Shown: positions 25,714 through 34,044, counted from the stretch's first letter. The stretch is DNA of 64,000 bases from Bradyrhizobium sp. LMTR 3 (GCF_001693485.1 NZ_MAXC01000023.1:372001-436000); one strand, 5' to 3'. Translations and numbers: made by a program. Notes: generated by a model from the sequence alone, not told the origin.

Positions 25714-26139
25714 ATGGGCCACATCGATCCGACCAAGGAAGTGTTCGCGCAATTCAAAGCCAATGACCGGCCGGGTCCGATCCACATGCTCAACCTCGTC
25801 CGGCTGCGCGCCGAGGCGGCCTATCCCGACGGCCGCAAGGCGACCGGCGCGGAAGCCTATGCGGCCTATGGGCGCGAGAGCGGACCGGTGTTCGAACGGC
25901 TCGGCGGACGGATCGTATGGCAGGGCAGGTTCGAGCTGATGCTGATCGGGCCGCAAGACGAGCGCTGGGACCATTGCTTCATCGCCGAATACCCAAGCGT
26001 CACTGCGTTCGCGGAAATGATCCGCGATCCCGTCTACCGCGAGGCGGTGAAGCACCGCCAGGCCGCGGTCGAGGATTCCCGCCTGATCCGCCATGCCGTG
26101 CTGCCGGCCGGCAAGACGTTCGGGGAGATTCCGAAGTAG
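25714..26139 (+). CDS. DUF1330-family protein
   Basis: A 141-residue protein of the DUF1330 (dimeric alpha-beta barrel) family. Typical parts are the IHMLNLVRL strand at the N-terminus, GAEAYAAYGRESGPVFERLGGRI in the middle (shown here as two joined family motifs, AYAAYGRE and GPVFERLGGRI), and the DPVYREAVKHRQAAV helix. Such proteins are small, soluble and of unknown function. ATG 25714 has AGGAGAAGG upstream, which decides this start over one 12 codons earlier. It stands alone. Confidence 0.8.
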   Translation: MGHIDPTKEVFAQFKANDRPGPIHMLNLVRLRAEAAYPDGRKATGAEAYAAYGRESGPVFERLGGRIVWQGRFELMLIGPQDERWDHCFIAEYPSVTAFAEMIRDPVYREAVKHRQAAVEDSRLIRHAVLPAGKTFGEIPK

Positions 26140-26149
26140 CGCCGGATTC

Positions 26150-26183
26150 GTAGGGTGGGCACGCTTCGCTTTGCCCACCCTAC
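26150..26183. repeat. Minimal family-A repeat hairpin (copy 4)
   Basis: GTAGGGTGGGCA and TGCCCACCCTAC form a perfect 12-base stem around a 10-base loop. This is the core of family A without the long middle part. Confidence 0.85.
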
Positions 26184-26214
26184 AAAAAATCGGCGGTCCC
26201 GAAGGACCGCCGAT
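26184..26214 (-). terminator. Intrinsic terminator for the minus-strand substrate-binding-protein gene
   Basis: On the minus strand an 11-base perfect GC-rich stem (ATCGGCGGTCC / GGACCGCCGAT) closes on a TTCG loop and is followed at once by six T residues. It lies 36 bases past the stop of the gene ending at 26251. On the plus strand there is no T run. Confidence 0.88.
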
Positions 26215-26250
26215 CGCTCTTCCGCCGATCATTCTGTTGGCTCAACGGGC

Positions 26251-27477
26251 CTAGCCCGCCGGACCCTTGTCCTCGAGGATCGGGCCGAACATTTCCCAAC
26301 GCTCGCCGTTGAACTTCATCATCTGCAACTGCTTGTTGACGCGATAGTCGGTCGGCGTGGTGGTGACCGAGATGCCCGGCAGCAGCAGGTCGAGTTGAAC
26401 GTTCTTCAGGTTGCTGGCCTGCTTCAACACGTTCTCGCGGGTCAGATTGTCACCGCATGCCTTCAATACATGGATCAGCAATTGCGTGGTCATGTAGCCA
26501 TAGGAGTTGAAGCTCGAGTCCTTGTCGCCCTCGGGATAATACTTCGCCATGAACTCGAAATACTTCTTCATGCCGGGGTCGTCCTTCCAGGTCGGATCGA
26601 GCGGATCCTTACCGTAGTTGACGCTGATCACGCCCTTGGAGGCTTCGAGCCCCGCCGGCTTCATGACTGCCCCGACGGATGTCGCGTTGATGTCGAGGAT
26701 GTGCACCGGCTTCCAGTTGAGTTCGGCGATCTTCTTGATCGCCTGTGCCGCCTGCTTGGGCGTCGTCGCCGAGAAGAACAGGTCCGCGCCGGCATCCTTG
26801 ATCTTGAGGATCTGCGAATCGATGGTCGGATCGGAGACTTCGTAGGAAGCTTCCGCCACCACCATCTTCGCAGCCTTGTCGCCGAGGCCGGCCTTGATGC
26901 CGTTCAGATAGTCCTTACCGAGGTCATCGTTCTGATAGAGGATGCCGATCTTGGCGTTCGGATGTTCCTTCAGGATGTACTGGCCGTAGATGCGCCCTTC
27001 GACGAAGTAGTTGGGGTTGAAGCCCATCGTCCACGGGAAATTCTTCGGATCGGTGAACTTCGACGCGCCGGTGGCGGCGAATAGCTGCGGCACCTTCTTC
27101 GAGTTGAGATATTTCTGGACCGCTGCGTTCGAGGGCGTTCCGAGAACCTGGAAGGTCAGCAGCACCTCGTCGCTCTCGACCAGCTTGCGCACCTGCTCGA
27201 CCGCTTTCGGCGGCGAGTAGGCGTCGTCATACTGGATCAGATTGATCTTGCGGCCGTTTACGCCGCCCTGGTCGTTGATCATCTTGATATAGGCCGCCTG
27301 CGTCTTGCCGATCGTGGCATAGGAGGAGGCGGGGCCGCTGAATGGATTGGTCTGCCCGATCTTGATCTCGGTATCGGTCGCACCGGTGTCGTATTTTTTC
27401 TGCGCCGATGCCGTCGAGACCGACAGCGCAAGCACGAGCGCCGTACCGGTGGCCAGATGGAAAATACCCTTCCTCAT
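26251..27477 (-). CDS. Branched-chain-type ABC substrate-binding protein, paralogue 1
   Basis: A 408-residue periplasmic binding protein of the LivJ type. A signal peptide (MRKGIFHLATGTALVLALSV, cleaved after about AQ at 26) precedes two Rossmann-like lobes. IGQTNPFSGPAS, the opening strand, and the YQNDDLGKDY hinge are typical. It is strongly similar over its full length to the next gene on this strand (27849-29072), with long identical blocks such as KAVEQVRKLVESDEVL. No permease or ATPase gene is near, so it must feed a transporter encoded elsewhere. The ligand is unknown; these proteins also bind aromatic acids and amides. A strong terminator follows. Confidence 0.9.
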   Translation of the reverse strand: MRKGIFHLATGTALVLALSVSTASAQKKYDTGATDTEIKIGQTNPFSGPASSYATIGKTQAAYIKMINDQGGVNGRKINLIQYDDAYSPPKAVEQVRKLVESDEVLLTFQVLGTPSNAAVQKYLNSKKVPQLFAATGASKFTDPKNFPWTMGFNPNYFVEGRIYGQYILKEHPNAKIGILYQNDDLGKDYLNGIKAGLGDKAAKMVVAEASYEVSDPTIDSQILKIKDAGADLFFSATTPKQAAQAIKKIAELNWKPVHILDINATSVGAVMKPAGLEASKGVISVNYGKDPLDPTWKDDPGMKKYFEFMAKYYPEGDKDSSFNSYGYMTTQLLIHVLKACGDNLTRENVLKQASNLKNVQLDLLLPGISVTTTPTDYRVNKQLQMMKFNGERWEMFGPILEDKGPAG

Positions 27478-27848
27478 AATGCTGCATTCCTCGTGAGTTT
27501 ATGATTGAGCCGATGAGCTTGCCCGCTGCCGTTAGGCCGGGCGCGCCTCACCGCTGCCGCAATAGTGGCGGAAGCCATGTTGCAATGCAAGACGCGGTTG
27601 AGATGCAGGATTTTTGGAAGGAGGCGGGTTCCGCCTGCACAAAAAGAATCCAGTGCCTCTCGCGGGGCGCGGAATTATGCACCTAGCGCGCGTTCCCCGG
27701 ATGCAGCGCAGCGCGCCGCGTCGGCGGCGTGGTGCGCTGCTGATCCGGGGTCCACGTGCGGCGCGATGGGTCCCGGCCCTGCGGTGCATCGCCCAGGGGC
27801 GCTGCACCGCGTCCGGGACACGGGAGATTATCCGACGAAAACCCGAGC
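27478..27848. repeat. Gap between the two binding-protein genes, with a GC-rich repeat (family G)
   Basis: 371 bases with no supported gene. From about 27694 to 27826 it holds a Bradyrhizobium-like repeat with GTCCCGGCCCTGCGGTGCAT, GGGGCGCTGCACCGC and CCGGGACACGGGAGA; GGTGCA and TGCACC arms can pair. The 3' part of each neighbouring gene is untouched. The promoter of the downstream gene is presumably in the right 200 bases on the minus strand, but I cannot place it. Confidence 0.6.
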
Positions 27849-29072
27849 TTAACCGCTCGGTCCGGTATCCTCGATGATCGGGCCGAACAGTTCCCAGCGC
27901 TCGCCGTTGAACTTCATCATCTGCATCTGCTTGTTGATGCGGTAGTCGGTCGGAGAGGTGTTGGTGACCATGCCGGGTAGCGACAGGCTGCCGGTGACGT
28001 TCTTCAGATTGGCCGCCTGCTTCATGATGTTTTCGCGGGTGAGATTGTCGCCGCATTGCTGCAGGATCTTCACCAGCAATTCCGCCGTCGCATAACCGTA
28101 CGTGTTGACGGTGTTGAGCTTGTCGCCCTCCGGGTAATATTTGTCCATGAAGGCGAAATAGGCCTGGATGCCGGGATCGTCCTTCCACTGCGGATCGCCC
28201 GGATCCTTGCCGTAGTTGGTCGAGATGATGTCCTTGGAGATGTCGAGGCCTGCCGGCTTCAGCGTCGCCGAGACCGGGCTCGCATTGATGTCGAGGATAT
28301 GGACCGGCTTCCAGCCGAGGTCGGCAACCTTCTTGATAGCTTGCGCCGCAAATTTCGGCGTCGAGGCGTCGTAGAGCAGGTCGGCGCCGGCTGCTTTCAA
28401 TTTGACGATCTGCGAGTCGATGGTCGGATCGGTCAGCTCGTAGGAGACTTCGGCGACGATCATTGACGCGGCCTTGGAGCCGAGCCCTTCTTTTAGGCCC
28501 GTGACGTAGTCGCGGCCGAGATCGTCGTTCTGATAGAGAATGCCGATCTTGGCGCTGGGATGATTTTGCAGAATGTATTTGCCGTAGATGCGCCCCTCGG
28601 ACTGGTAATTGGGATTGTATCCCATGGTCCAGGGAAAGTTCTTGGGGTCGGTGAATTTCGAGGCGCCGGTCGCGGCGAGGAGTTGCGGCACTTTCTTGGC
28701 GTTGAGATATTTCTGCACGGCAGCGTTCGAGGGCGTGCCGATGATCTGGAAGGTGAACAGCACCTCGTCGCTCTCGACCAGCTTGCGCACCTGCTCGACG
28801 GCTTTCGGCGGCGAGTAGGCGTCGTCATACTGGATCAGATTGATCTTGCGGCCGTTGATGCCGCCTTTTTCGTTGATCATCCTGAAATAGGCGGCCTGCG
28901 TCTTGCCGATGCCGGCATAGGCGGAGGCCGGTCCTGAGAACGGAACGGTCTGGCCGATCTTGATCTCGGTATCGCTCGCGCCGGTATCGTATTTCTTCTG
29001 CGCGTTGGCGGGTGACGCCAGCGCGATCGCGACCGCCGTGCCTGCGATCAGATGAAGAACGCCACTTCTCAT
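27849..29072 (-). CDS. Branched-chain-type ABC substrate-binding protein, paralogue 2
   Basis: A 407-residue LivJ-type periplasmic protein with signal peptide (MRSGVLHLIAGTAVAIALAS, cleaved near NAQ). Nearly collinear with paralogue 1; differences cluster around ligand-facing stretches such as SATTPK versus DASTPK and NATSVGAV versus NASPVSAT. This suggests a tandem duplication followed by a change in specificity. It lies upstream of paralogue 1 on the same strand, 371 bases apart, and each may have its own promoter. No transport partners are encoded nearby. Confidence 0.9.
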   Translation of the reverse strand: MRSGVLHLIAGTAVAIALASPANAQKKYDTGASDTEIKIGQTVPFSGPASAYAGIGKTQAAYFRMINEKGGINGRKINLIQYDDAYSPPKAVEQVRKLVESDEVLFTFQIIGTPSNAAVQKYLNAKKVPQLLAATGASKFTDPKNFPWTMGYNPNYQSEGRIYGKYILQNHPSAKIGILYQNDDLGRDYVTGLKEGLGSKAASMIVAEVSYELTDPTIDSQIVKLKAAGADLLYDASTPKFAAQAIKKVADLGWKPVHILDINASPVSATLKPAGLDISKDIISTNYGKDPGDPQWKDDPGIQAYFAFMDKYYPEGDKLNTVNTYGYATAELLVKILQQCGDNLTRENIMKQAANLKNVTGSLSLPGMVTNTSPTDYRINKQMQMMKFNGERWELFGPIIEDTGPSG

Positions 29073-29338
29073 ATCGCCGCTCCCTTCCCTTGATCTCGAC
29101 CGATGATCCTGTTCCGGTCATCCGTTCGGAAGGCCGGACGTCATCGTTGGGAAGCGAGTTTGGCGGAACGGTTTTGCCAATGCAAGGCGGTACGGGGAGG
29201 CCGTTACGCCAGCCAGAGCAGCACCACAGCGAGCGCCGCGCGCACGCAGAGGATCCGGCCGACCGGCATCGGAATTCGGGTGGACGCCAGCACGCTGCTG
29301 GGTGAAAAGTGCGGGTCGCTTGCCGCTAATTTTCAGGG

Positions 29339-29998
29339 ATGACGATGCTGGAGAGCTTCAACCTCGACCGCCTGCCAACGCCGATCGGCACGGCGCTATT
29401 GGTCACCGATGCGGACGGCCTGCTCCGCGCGCTGGACTGGGAGGACTACGAGCCGCGCATGAAGCAATTGCTGCGCCTGCATTATGGCGCGGTGAACTTG
29501 AACAACGGGCGGGCGCCGCGCGATTTGCGCGCCGCCTTGACCGGCTACTTCAAGGGCGACCTCGACCGCCTCGCAGCGATCGAATGGCGCGTCGCCGGCA
29601 CGCCGTTCCAGCAGAAGGTCTGGAACGCGCTGCCGAAGATCGCGGCAGGGACGACGATGAGCTATGGCGCGCTCGCCGCAAAACTTCGGATGCCGCGCGC
29701 CGTCCGCGCCGTCGGCCACGCCAACGGTTCGAACCCGATCAGCGTGGTCCTGCCCTGCCACCGCCTGATCGGCGCCAATGGTTCGCTGGTGAAGTACGGC
29801 GGCGGGCTGGAGCGCAAGCGCTGGCTGCTCAAGCACGAGGGCGTGGAGATTAGCCTGCGAACGGGCGCAGCGCGTAGTGTAGGGTGGGCAAAGGAGCGCA
29901 GCGACGTGCCCACCATTCTTGCCGTACGTGAAATGGTGGGCACGCTTTCGCTTTGCCCACCCTACAAATCAATGAAAGCGCGAGGGGATCAAGAATAG
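29339..29998 (+). CDS. ogt: Methylated-DNA--protein-cysteine methyltransferase with repeat-derived tail
   Basis: A suicide DNA repair enzyme that takes the alkyl group from O6-alkylguanine. The active site PCHRLIGANGSL has Cys140, and the helix-turn-helix region RAVRAVGHANGSNP and the QQKVWNALPKIAAG segment are typical. The core ends near residue 172. The last part is unusual: residues 181-209 are encoded by a family-A palindromic repeat (29879-29965) that reads through in frame, adding VGWAKERSD and similar repeat-type peptide, and residues 210-219 lie beyond it. This tail is unlikely to be needed for repair. ATG 29339 is used; MLESF two codons on is possible. Confidence 0.92.
   Translation: MTMLESFNLDRLPTPIGTALLVTDADGLLRALDWEDYEPRMKQLLRLHYGAVNLNNGRAPRDLRAALTGYFKGDLDRLAAIEWRVAGTPFQQKVWNALPKIAAGTTMSYGALAAKLRMPRAVRAVGHANGSNPISVVLPCHRLIGANGSLVKYGGGLERKRWLLKHEGVEISLRTGAARSVGWAKERSDVPTILAVREMVGTLSLCPPYKSMKARGDQE
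29879..29965. repeat. Palindromic repeat, family A (copy 5), inside the 3' end of ogt
   Basis: GTAGGGTGGGCAAAG at the left and CTTTGCCCACCCTAC at the right, inner arms GTGCCCACCATT and AATGGTGGGCAC. It lies fully within the ogt reading frame and keeps that frame open. Confidence 0.85.
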
Positions 29999-30059
29999 GG
30001 AGCGGCGGATCGAGCGAGCCGGCTTGCAGTGATGTTTGGGGACATTCCGCCGTTTCAAG

Positions 30060-30173
30060 TCAATCGGGGTCACGGGGCGCGTTTCGCATGTCGCGAAGGA
30101 TATAGATGAATACAATCAGCAGAGGTCCCCACGCCAGTAACGCGCCCACCAGCATCGCATTTACTGTTGCCAT
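30060..30173 (-). CDS. 37-residue single-helix membrane protein
   Basis: Reads MATVNAMLVGALLAWGPLLI, continuing through one hydrophobic helix (about 6-25) to a basic and Pro-rich end (RDMRNAPRDPD). A strong GGAGG lies 7 bases before the ATG, and the gene follows the Cys-rich gene at 30190 by only 16 bases on the same strand. It is too short for family assignment. Good ribosome site and tight spacing support it as the last gene of a three-gene micro-operon. Confidence 0.55.
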   Translation of the reverse strand: MATVNAMLVGALLAWGPLLIVFIYILRDMRNAPRDPD

Positions 30174-30189
30174 GCTGGCTCCTCCGCGA

Positions 30190-30387
30190 TCACCGGCACG
30201 ATAGATGGTCTCTGCGCGCCGCAGTTTCCGGCACCTGGTAAAGCCACTTCCAATATGTCCGGTTGCGCTCCAGTTGACGCTTGTAGATCTCGCGGCACTT
30301 CGCCGAACAAAACTGCTGGAAGTACCAGCTACGCCGGACCAGCCCGAAGGGACGCTTGCATTCCGGATTTCCGCAACAATTTTTCAT
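30190..30387 (-). CDS. Small Cys-rich (zinc-finger-like) protein, 65 residues
   Basis: Starts MKNCCGNPECKRPFGLVRRS with GGAGA about 9 bases upstream. Cys5, Cys10, Cys27 and Cys31 make a plausible C-x4-C / C-x3-C metal site, with FCSAKC as the second knuckle and a basic, Trp/Tyr-rich helix after it. The start overlaps the stop of the gene at 30384 by ATGA, so the two are translationally coupled. Such proteins may bind nucleic acid or protein partners; no function is known to me. Confidence 0.75.
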   Translation of the reverse strand: MKNCCGNPECKRPFGLVRRSWYFQQFCSAKCREIYKRQLERNRTYWKWLYQVPETAARRDHLSCR

Positions 30388-30548
30388 GACGCGATCTCCG
30401 TATTGGCACGCCGTAACCAGCGAATGAAACTCTCGTGGCCCTTGTCGAGACAGAAGCGCCCGCAATAGCGTTCGCGTGCTGGATTTCGCAGCGAGATTAT
30501 TTTGGGGCCTTCGCTGTCACACTCGACGCAACGCAGTTCTGTACGCAT
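30384..30548 (-). CDS. Small Cys-rich (zinc-ribbon-like) protein, 54 residues
   Basis: Starts MRTELRCVECDSEGPKIISL behind a near-perfect ribosome site (AAGGAGGT, 4-base spacer). Cys7-x2-Cys10 and Cys29-x3-Cys33 (YCGRFC) form a likely zinc site, followed by a helix with FIRWLRRAN. The C-x3-C knuckle resembles FCSAKC of the next gene, suggesting the two are distant paralogues acting together. It is the first gene of the micro-operon 30548-30060. It does not match a family I can name. Confidence 0.75.
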   Translation of the reverse strand: MRTELRCVECDSEGPKIISLRNPARERYCGRFCLDKGHESFIRWLRRANTEIAS

Positions 30549-30716
30549 GGCGACCTCCTTCCGAGGAATTGCCACTTGCTGGTCAAAATGTGTGATGCTT
30601 TTCGCCCTTCGCTTCTCGAAGGACGATGCGAAGTCTGGCGCGGTCGGGGCTTGTCTTCAATTCGTCCAGATGTTTGGCGAGATCATCCTTATGTATGCCG
30701 GCTCGCCCGGATCGGC

Positions 30717-31103
30717 TCATTTGCTTGCTGCCGCGCCATCTGGCGCCAGCGCCGCTTCGAGGCATTTGATCAGCGCTTCCCCATCGCACGGCTTGCTCAA
30801 AAAGCAGGTCGCTCCCGCCTTCATGGCCCGGGCGCGGTCGCTTTCGACCGAAAAGGCCGTGACGAAGATGAAGGGAAAGCGATGCCCGGTGGCGAGTAAA
30901 TGAGCTTGCAGCTCGAGCCCGCTCATGGTGGGCATTCTGACATCCGTTATCACGCACGAAGTGTCATTCAGATGCGGCGATTGCAGGAACTCCTCGGCCG
31001 ACGCAAATGAATGGACGACGTAACCAAGCGACCTGACGAGATTCTGGGTCGCGGCGCGAACCGACCCGTCGTCGTCGATGATTGATATGGCCCGATTGGA
31101 CAA
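30717..31103 (-). CDS. Single-domain response regulator (CheY/FixJ-receiver type)
   Basis: A stand-alone receiver of about 128 residues. Acidic pocket Asp10-Asp12, phosphoacceptor Asp54 in CVITDVRMPTMSG, the conserved Thr in FVTAF and the Lys in FLSKP are all present. There is no output domain. The start is not certain: TTG 31103 (LSNRAISIID) fits the family N-terminus, but the ribosome site is weak, and another TTG at 31175 adds 24 residues. It lies 93 bases downstream of the FixJ-like regulator on the same strand and may share a transcript with the kinase at 31865, acting as a second or competing phosphate acceptor. Confidence 0.82.
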   Translation of the reverse strand: MSNRAISIIDDDGSVRAATQNLVRSLGYVVHSFASAEEFLQSPHLNDTSCVITDVRMPTMSGLELQAHLLATGHRFPFIFVTAFSVESDRARAMKAGATCFLSKPCDGEALIKCLEAALAPDGAAASK

Positions 31104-31196
31104 GGCGATACTTTCTGGAGACGACCAGAGGATGTTTTTTGCTGTGCCGCCGCGTCTCGGGAGAGTGCGCTGCAAATCAGCGAGGGAAAATCATAC

Positions 31197-31868
31197 TTAG
31201 GTTTGCGACCGGCCGGATGCAGGCCCGATTCCGAGTAGCTCGGCCATCCGTACCAGATCGGGCAGCGACTTCGCTCCCATTTTCCGCATGATATGCCCGC
31301 GATGTATCTTCACGGTGATCTCCGCCAGGCCGATTTCGGCCGCGATCTGCTTGTTCATGAGCCCCGACGTCACCAGCGCCATCACCTGCCGCTCCCGGGG
31401 AGTTAGCGTCGCGAAAAGCGTGTGCAGCTCCGAGAGAACCATCGCTTCGCCGCGGCTGTTGCGGTCGCGCTCGATTGCCGCGGTTACGGCATCCAGCATG
31501 TCCTGATCGCGGAAAGGCTTGGTCAGAAAATCGACGGCGCCGGCCTTCATTGCGCGGACCGTCATCGGAATATCGCCATGACCGGTCATGAAGATGATCG
31601 GAATGTGAATGTCGGCCTTGGCCAGTTCGGCCTGAAAGTCGAGGCCGCTCAGCCGGGGCAGCCTGATGTCAAGAATCAGACAACTGGGGGCATTCGGAAG
31701 CTTGTACTGCAGAAAATCGTGAGCCGAAGCGAATGCCTCGGCGCGCAATCCCACTGAGCGAAAGAGATTGCTCAGTGACTCACGTACCGATGCGTCGTCG
31801 TCGATGACGAAGACGACCGGTTCCTCGGCGGTTGCGAGGGTGGAAGGCGATGCCGGGCGTCCGGTCAC
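31197..31868 (-). CDS. FixJ/TodT-like response regulator with LuxR-type HTH
   Basis: A 223-residue transcription factor. The receiver has Asp23-Asp25 and phosphoacceptor Asp67 in CLILDIRLPRLSG. The C-terminal HTH is of LuxR/FixJ type: LTPRERQVMALVTSGLMNKQ leads into IAAEIGLAEITVKIHRGHIM. The GTG start overlaps the kinase stop by GTGA, with GGAGGG just upstream, so the kinase and regulator are coupled as one system. The FixJ group often controls microaerobic or aromatic-compound genes; the actual targets are unknown. Confidence 0.9.
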   Translation of the reverse strand: MTGRPASPSTLATAEEPVVFVIDDDASVRESLSNLFRSVGLRAEAFASAHDFLQYKLPNAPSCLILDIRLPRLSGLDFQAELAKADIHIPIIFMTGHGDIPMTVRAMKAGAVDFLTKPFRDQDMLDAVTAAIERDRNSRGEAMVLSELHTLFATLTPRERQVMALVTSGLMNKQIAAEIGLAEITVKIHRGHIMRKMGAKSLPDLVRMAELLGIGPASGRSQT

Positions 31869-33676
31869 GGCGCTCCCTCCTGGTTTGATGGCAAGGTGAA
31901 CTGGAATGTCGCGCCAGGGCCGGCATTTCCGGACGCGGACAGCCGTCCGCCATGAGCGCCGATGATGGAGCGGCAGATCGACAGTCCCATTCCCATGCCG
32001 CTGGACTTGGTGGTGAAGAAGGCGTCGAACAGGCGGCCAGCATTCTCGGCTGCCAGCCCGACGCCGCAGTCCTTCACCGTCACCACGATCTGCCTGATAT
32101 CGTCCTGGCATGTCCGGATCACCAGTTCCCGCGGCCTGTCCGTGACCGGCTGCATCGCCTCGATGCCATTGATGACCAGGTTGAGAATGACCTGCTGCAA
32201 CTGGACCCGATCGGCGATGACCAGCGGCAGGTCGGGGGAGAGTTCGAGCCGGAACGATACCCGGTGGTTGAGCAGCTCATGCTGCACCAGGCTGATGACC
32301 TCGTTGATGACATCGTTAATGTGAAGCGCTGCCTTCTGATCGGTCGCCTTGCTCACGAGCGCGCGGACCCGCTGGATCACTTCGCCGGCACGATTGCCGT
32401 CCTTGATGATCGCTTCCACTGTCCCGCGCGCTTCCTTCAGATCGGGAGGCTCACGGTCGAGCCAACGCTGGCATGCGGCGGCATTGGTGACCACGGCGGC
32501 GAGCGGCTGGTTCACCTCGTGGGCGATCGAGGCGGCAAGTTCGCCAAGCGCAGTGACGCGCGTGACATGCGCAAGCGTCGCCTGCGCTTCATGCAATTCC
32601 ATCTCGGCCTGCTTGCGGGCCGTGATATCGGTTACCGCCCCAACGAATTCGATGGCGCCGGATTCGTCCTTCACCGCATGCGCGGTGGCGTGGACATGCT
32701 TGATCGAGCCGTCGGGCATCAGCAATCGATAGCTATGCGCGAAGTCCCGGCCCTCGCTGGACGCGCGGTCGATGGTCCGTTGTGCGCGTCCGCGATCGTC
32801 CGGATGAATGCGTTGAATGGCGGTGGCGAGCTTGATGGACGGGGCCTTTTTGAATCCAAATATTCTGAAGGTCTCTTCCGACCAGATGAGCTCGCCGCTG
32901 GCGACGCGCAAGCCGAAGCTGCCGGTGCGGCTCAATCGCTGGGCTTCGGCCAAATACATTTCACTCTGCCGCAGCGCATTTTCGGCCTGCTTGCGCTCCG
33001 TGATGTCCTCGCACGCGATCAGGACGATCAATCGGCCGTCCAGCCGCCGCACGGCCTTGGCGTTTTCACGAACCCAGAGCGTTGAGCCGTCCTTGCGAAC
33101 CTTGCATATCTCCCAATTGTGGGTCTGGCCGATATTCTCCAGGCATATGGCGACATTGCTCTGGGCGGCGCGTTGCTCGTCGGCAGGAAAGACTTTCAGC
33201 ACGGATTTCCCAAGCAATTCGCTGACGGTGTAGCCAAGTTGTGCGGCGCCGAATGTGTTGACGGACAGCACGGTTCCGGTCGCATCGACCATGAAGTACA
33301 TCACCGGGTTATGCTCGAATACCTCCTTCCATTGCGCCTCGCTGTGGCGCAGCGTCTCGATCGCGCGCGCTTCGGCGCTCACCCGGCCCTCAAGCATGGC
33401 TTCCACCTGCCGTCGGGTACGCCCCACCAGGCCCATCATGATCAATGAGGCGGCAATCGAAGCGATCAGCAGCACGATCGCAATGAAATGAGGCGCGGCC
33501 ATCGGTGTGGGACCGATCAGCAGCCAGATTCCGGCCACCGCTCCCAACGCCAGCGCCATGCTGCCGAGCAACCATTGCTCGGCCGAGCTCAGGGACTTTA
33601 TCGTCGGCTTCCGCATCATCAGCACTGACACTCGGCCATCGCGAGCGGCGCTGCGTCGCCAGGTGTTCGCGTCCAT
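31865..33676 (-). CDS. PAS-domain sensor histidine kinase
   Basis: A membrane sensor kinase of about 603 residues. Two hydrophobic helices near the N-terminus (WLLGSMALALGAVAGIWLLI and IAIVLLIASIAASLIMMGLV) precede two PAS domains, each ending in a DIT-type PAC motif (CEDITERKQAE; AVTDITARKQAE). The kinase core has the H-box SIAHEVNQPLAAV, N-box NLVINGIEAM and G-boxes DCGVGL and GMGMGLSI, in the FixL/TodS/NtrY-like HPK4 group. The start is uncertain: ATG 33676 is reported, but TTG 33685 has AGGAGG at better spacing. It probably phosphorylates the FixJ-like regulator encoded next. Whether a PAS binds heme cannot be told. Confidence 0.9.
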   Translation of the reverse strand: MDANTWRRSAARDGRVSVLMMRKPTIKSLSSAEQWLLGSMALALGAVAGIWLLIGPTPMAAPHFIAIVLLIASIAASLIMMGLVGRTRRQVEAMLEGRVSAEARAIETLRHSEAQWKEVFEHNPVMYFMVDATGTVLSVNTFGAAQLGYTVSELLGKSVLKVFPADEQRAAQSNVAICLENIGQTHNWEICKVRKDGSTLWVRENAKAVRRLDGRLIVLIACEDITERKQAENALRQSEMYLAEAQRLSRTGSFGLRVASGELIWSEETFRIFGFKKAPSIKLATAIQRIHPDDRGRAQRTIDRASSEGRDFAHSYRLLMPDGSIKHVHATAHAVKDESGAIEFVGAVTDITARKQAEMELHEAQATLAHVTRVTALGELAASIAHEVNQPLAAVVTNAAACQRWLDREPPDLKEARGTVEAIIKDGNRAGEVIQRVRALVSKATDQKAALHINDVINEVISLVQHELLNHRVSFRLELSPDLPLVIADRVQLQQVILNLVINGIEAMQPVTDRPRELVIRTCQDDIRQIVVTVKDCGVGLAAENAGRLFDAFFTTKSSGMGMGLSICRSIIGAHGGRLSASGNAGPGATFQFTLPSNQEGAP

Positions 33677-34044
33677 CAGCGGCAACAACTCGCCTCCTAA
33701 CAGGCTGGATACTAGCAGCTTTTCGCAGGCCCGGAGGGCAAAGTTGGCTGGTCCTCCGTGGCTCCTCGGGCGCGATCTTCCGTCGCGCAAGGGCCAAGCG
33801 GCGATCCTAAACCTCGGTATGGTCCGCGCAACCGAATGGAACGTTTGGATCAACCTCCGTTCAATGGTCCGGTCCTGCTCGAAGAATACGCTGATTGGCT
33901 AACCGGATGGCGGGAGAGCGCCGGTATTGCCATGCGGGAAGAGTGTTACGGAAGACCCAATGACCTGACGCCTTGCCGCTCGCAACCGTCGCTGTGATCA
34001 AACCCGCCTCGTTAGGGATCACCGACCGAACTTCGGGGATTGAT
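33677..34044. other. Gap of 368 bases upstream of the PAS kinase
   Basis: Divergent region between the kinase and a small plus-strand gene. A minus-strand frame at 33861-34130 shows no family or good ribosome site. I see no clear operator; the promoter of the kinase operon should be here. Confidence 0.45.

Noticed and set aside
29208..29271. 21-codon minus-strand frame with a hydrophobic end (CVRAALAVVLLWLA)
   Set aside because: Too short, with no convincing ribosome site; left out as a gene.
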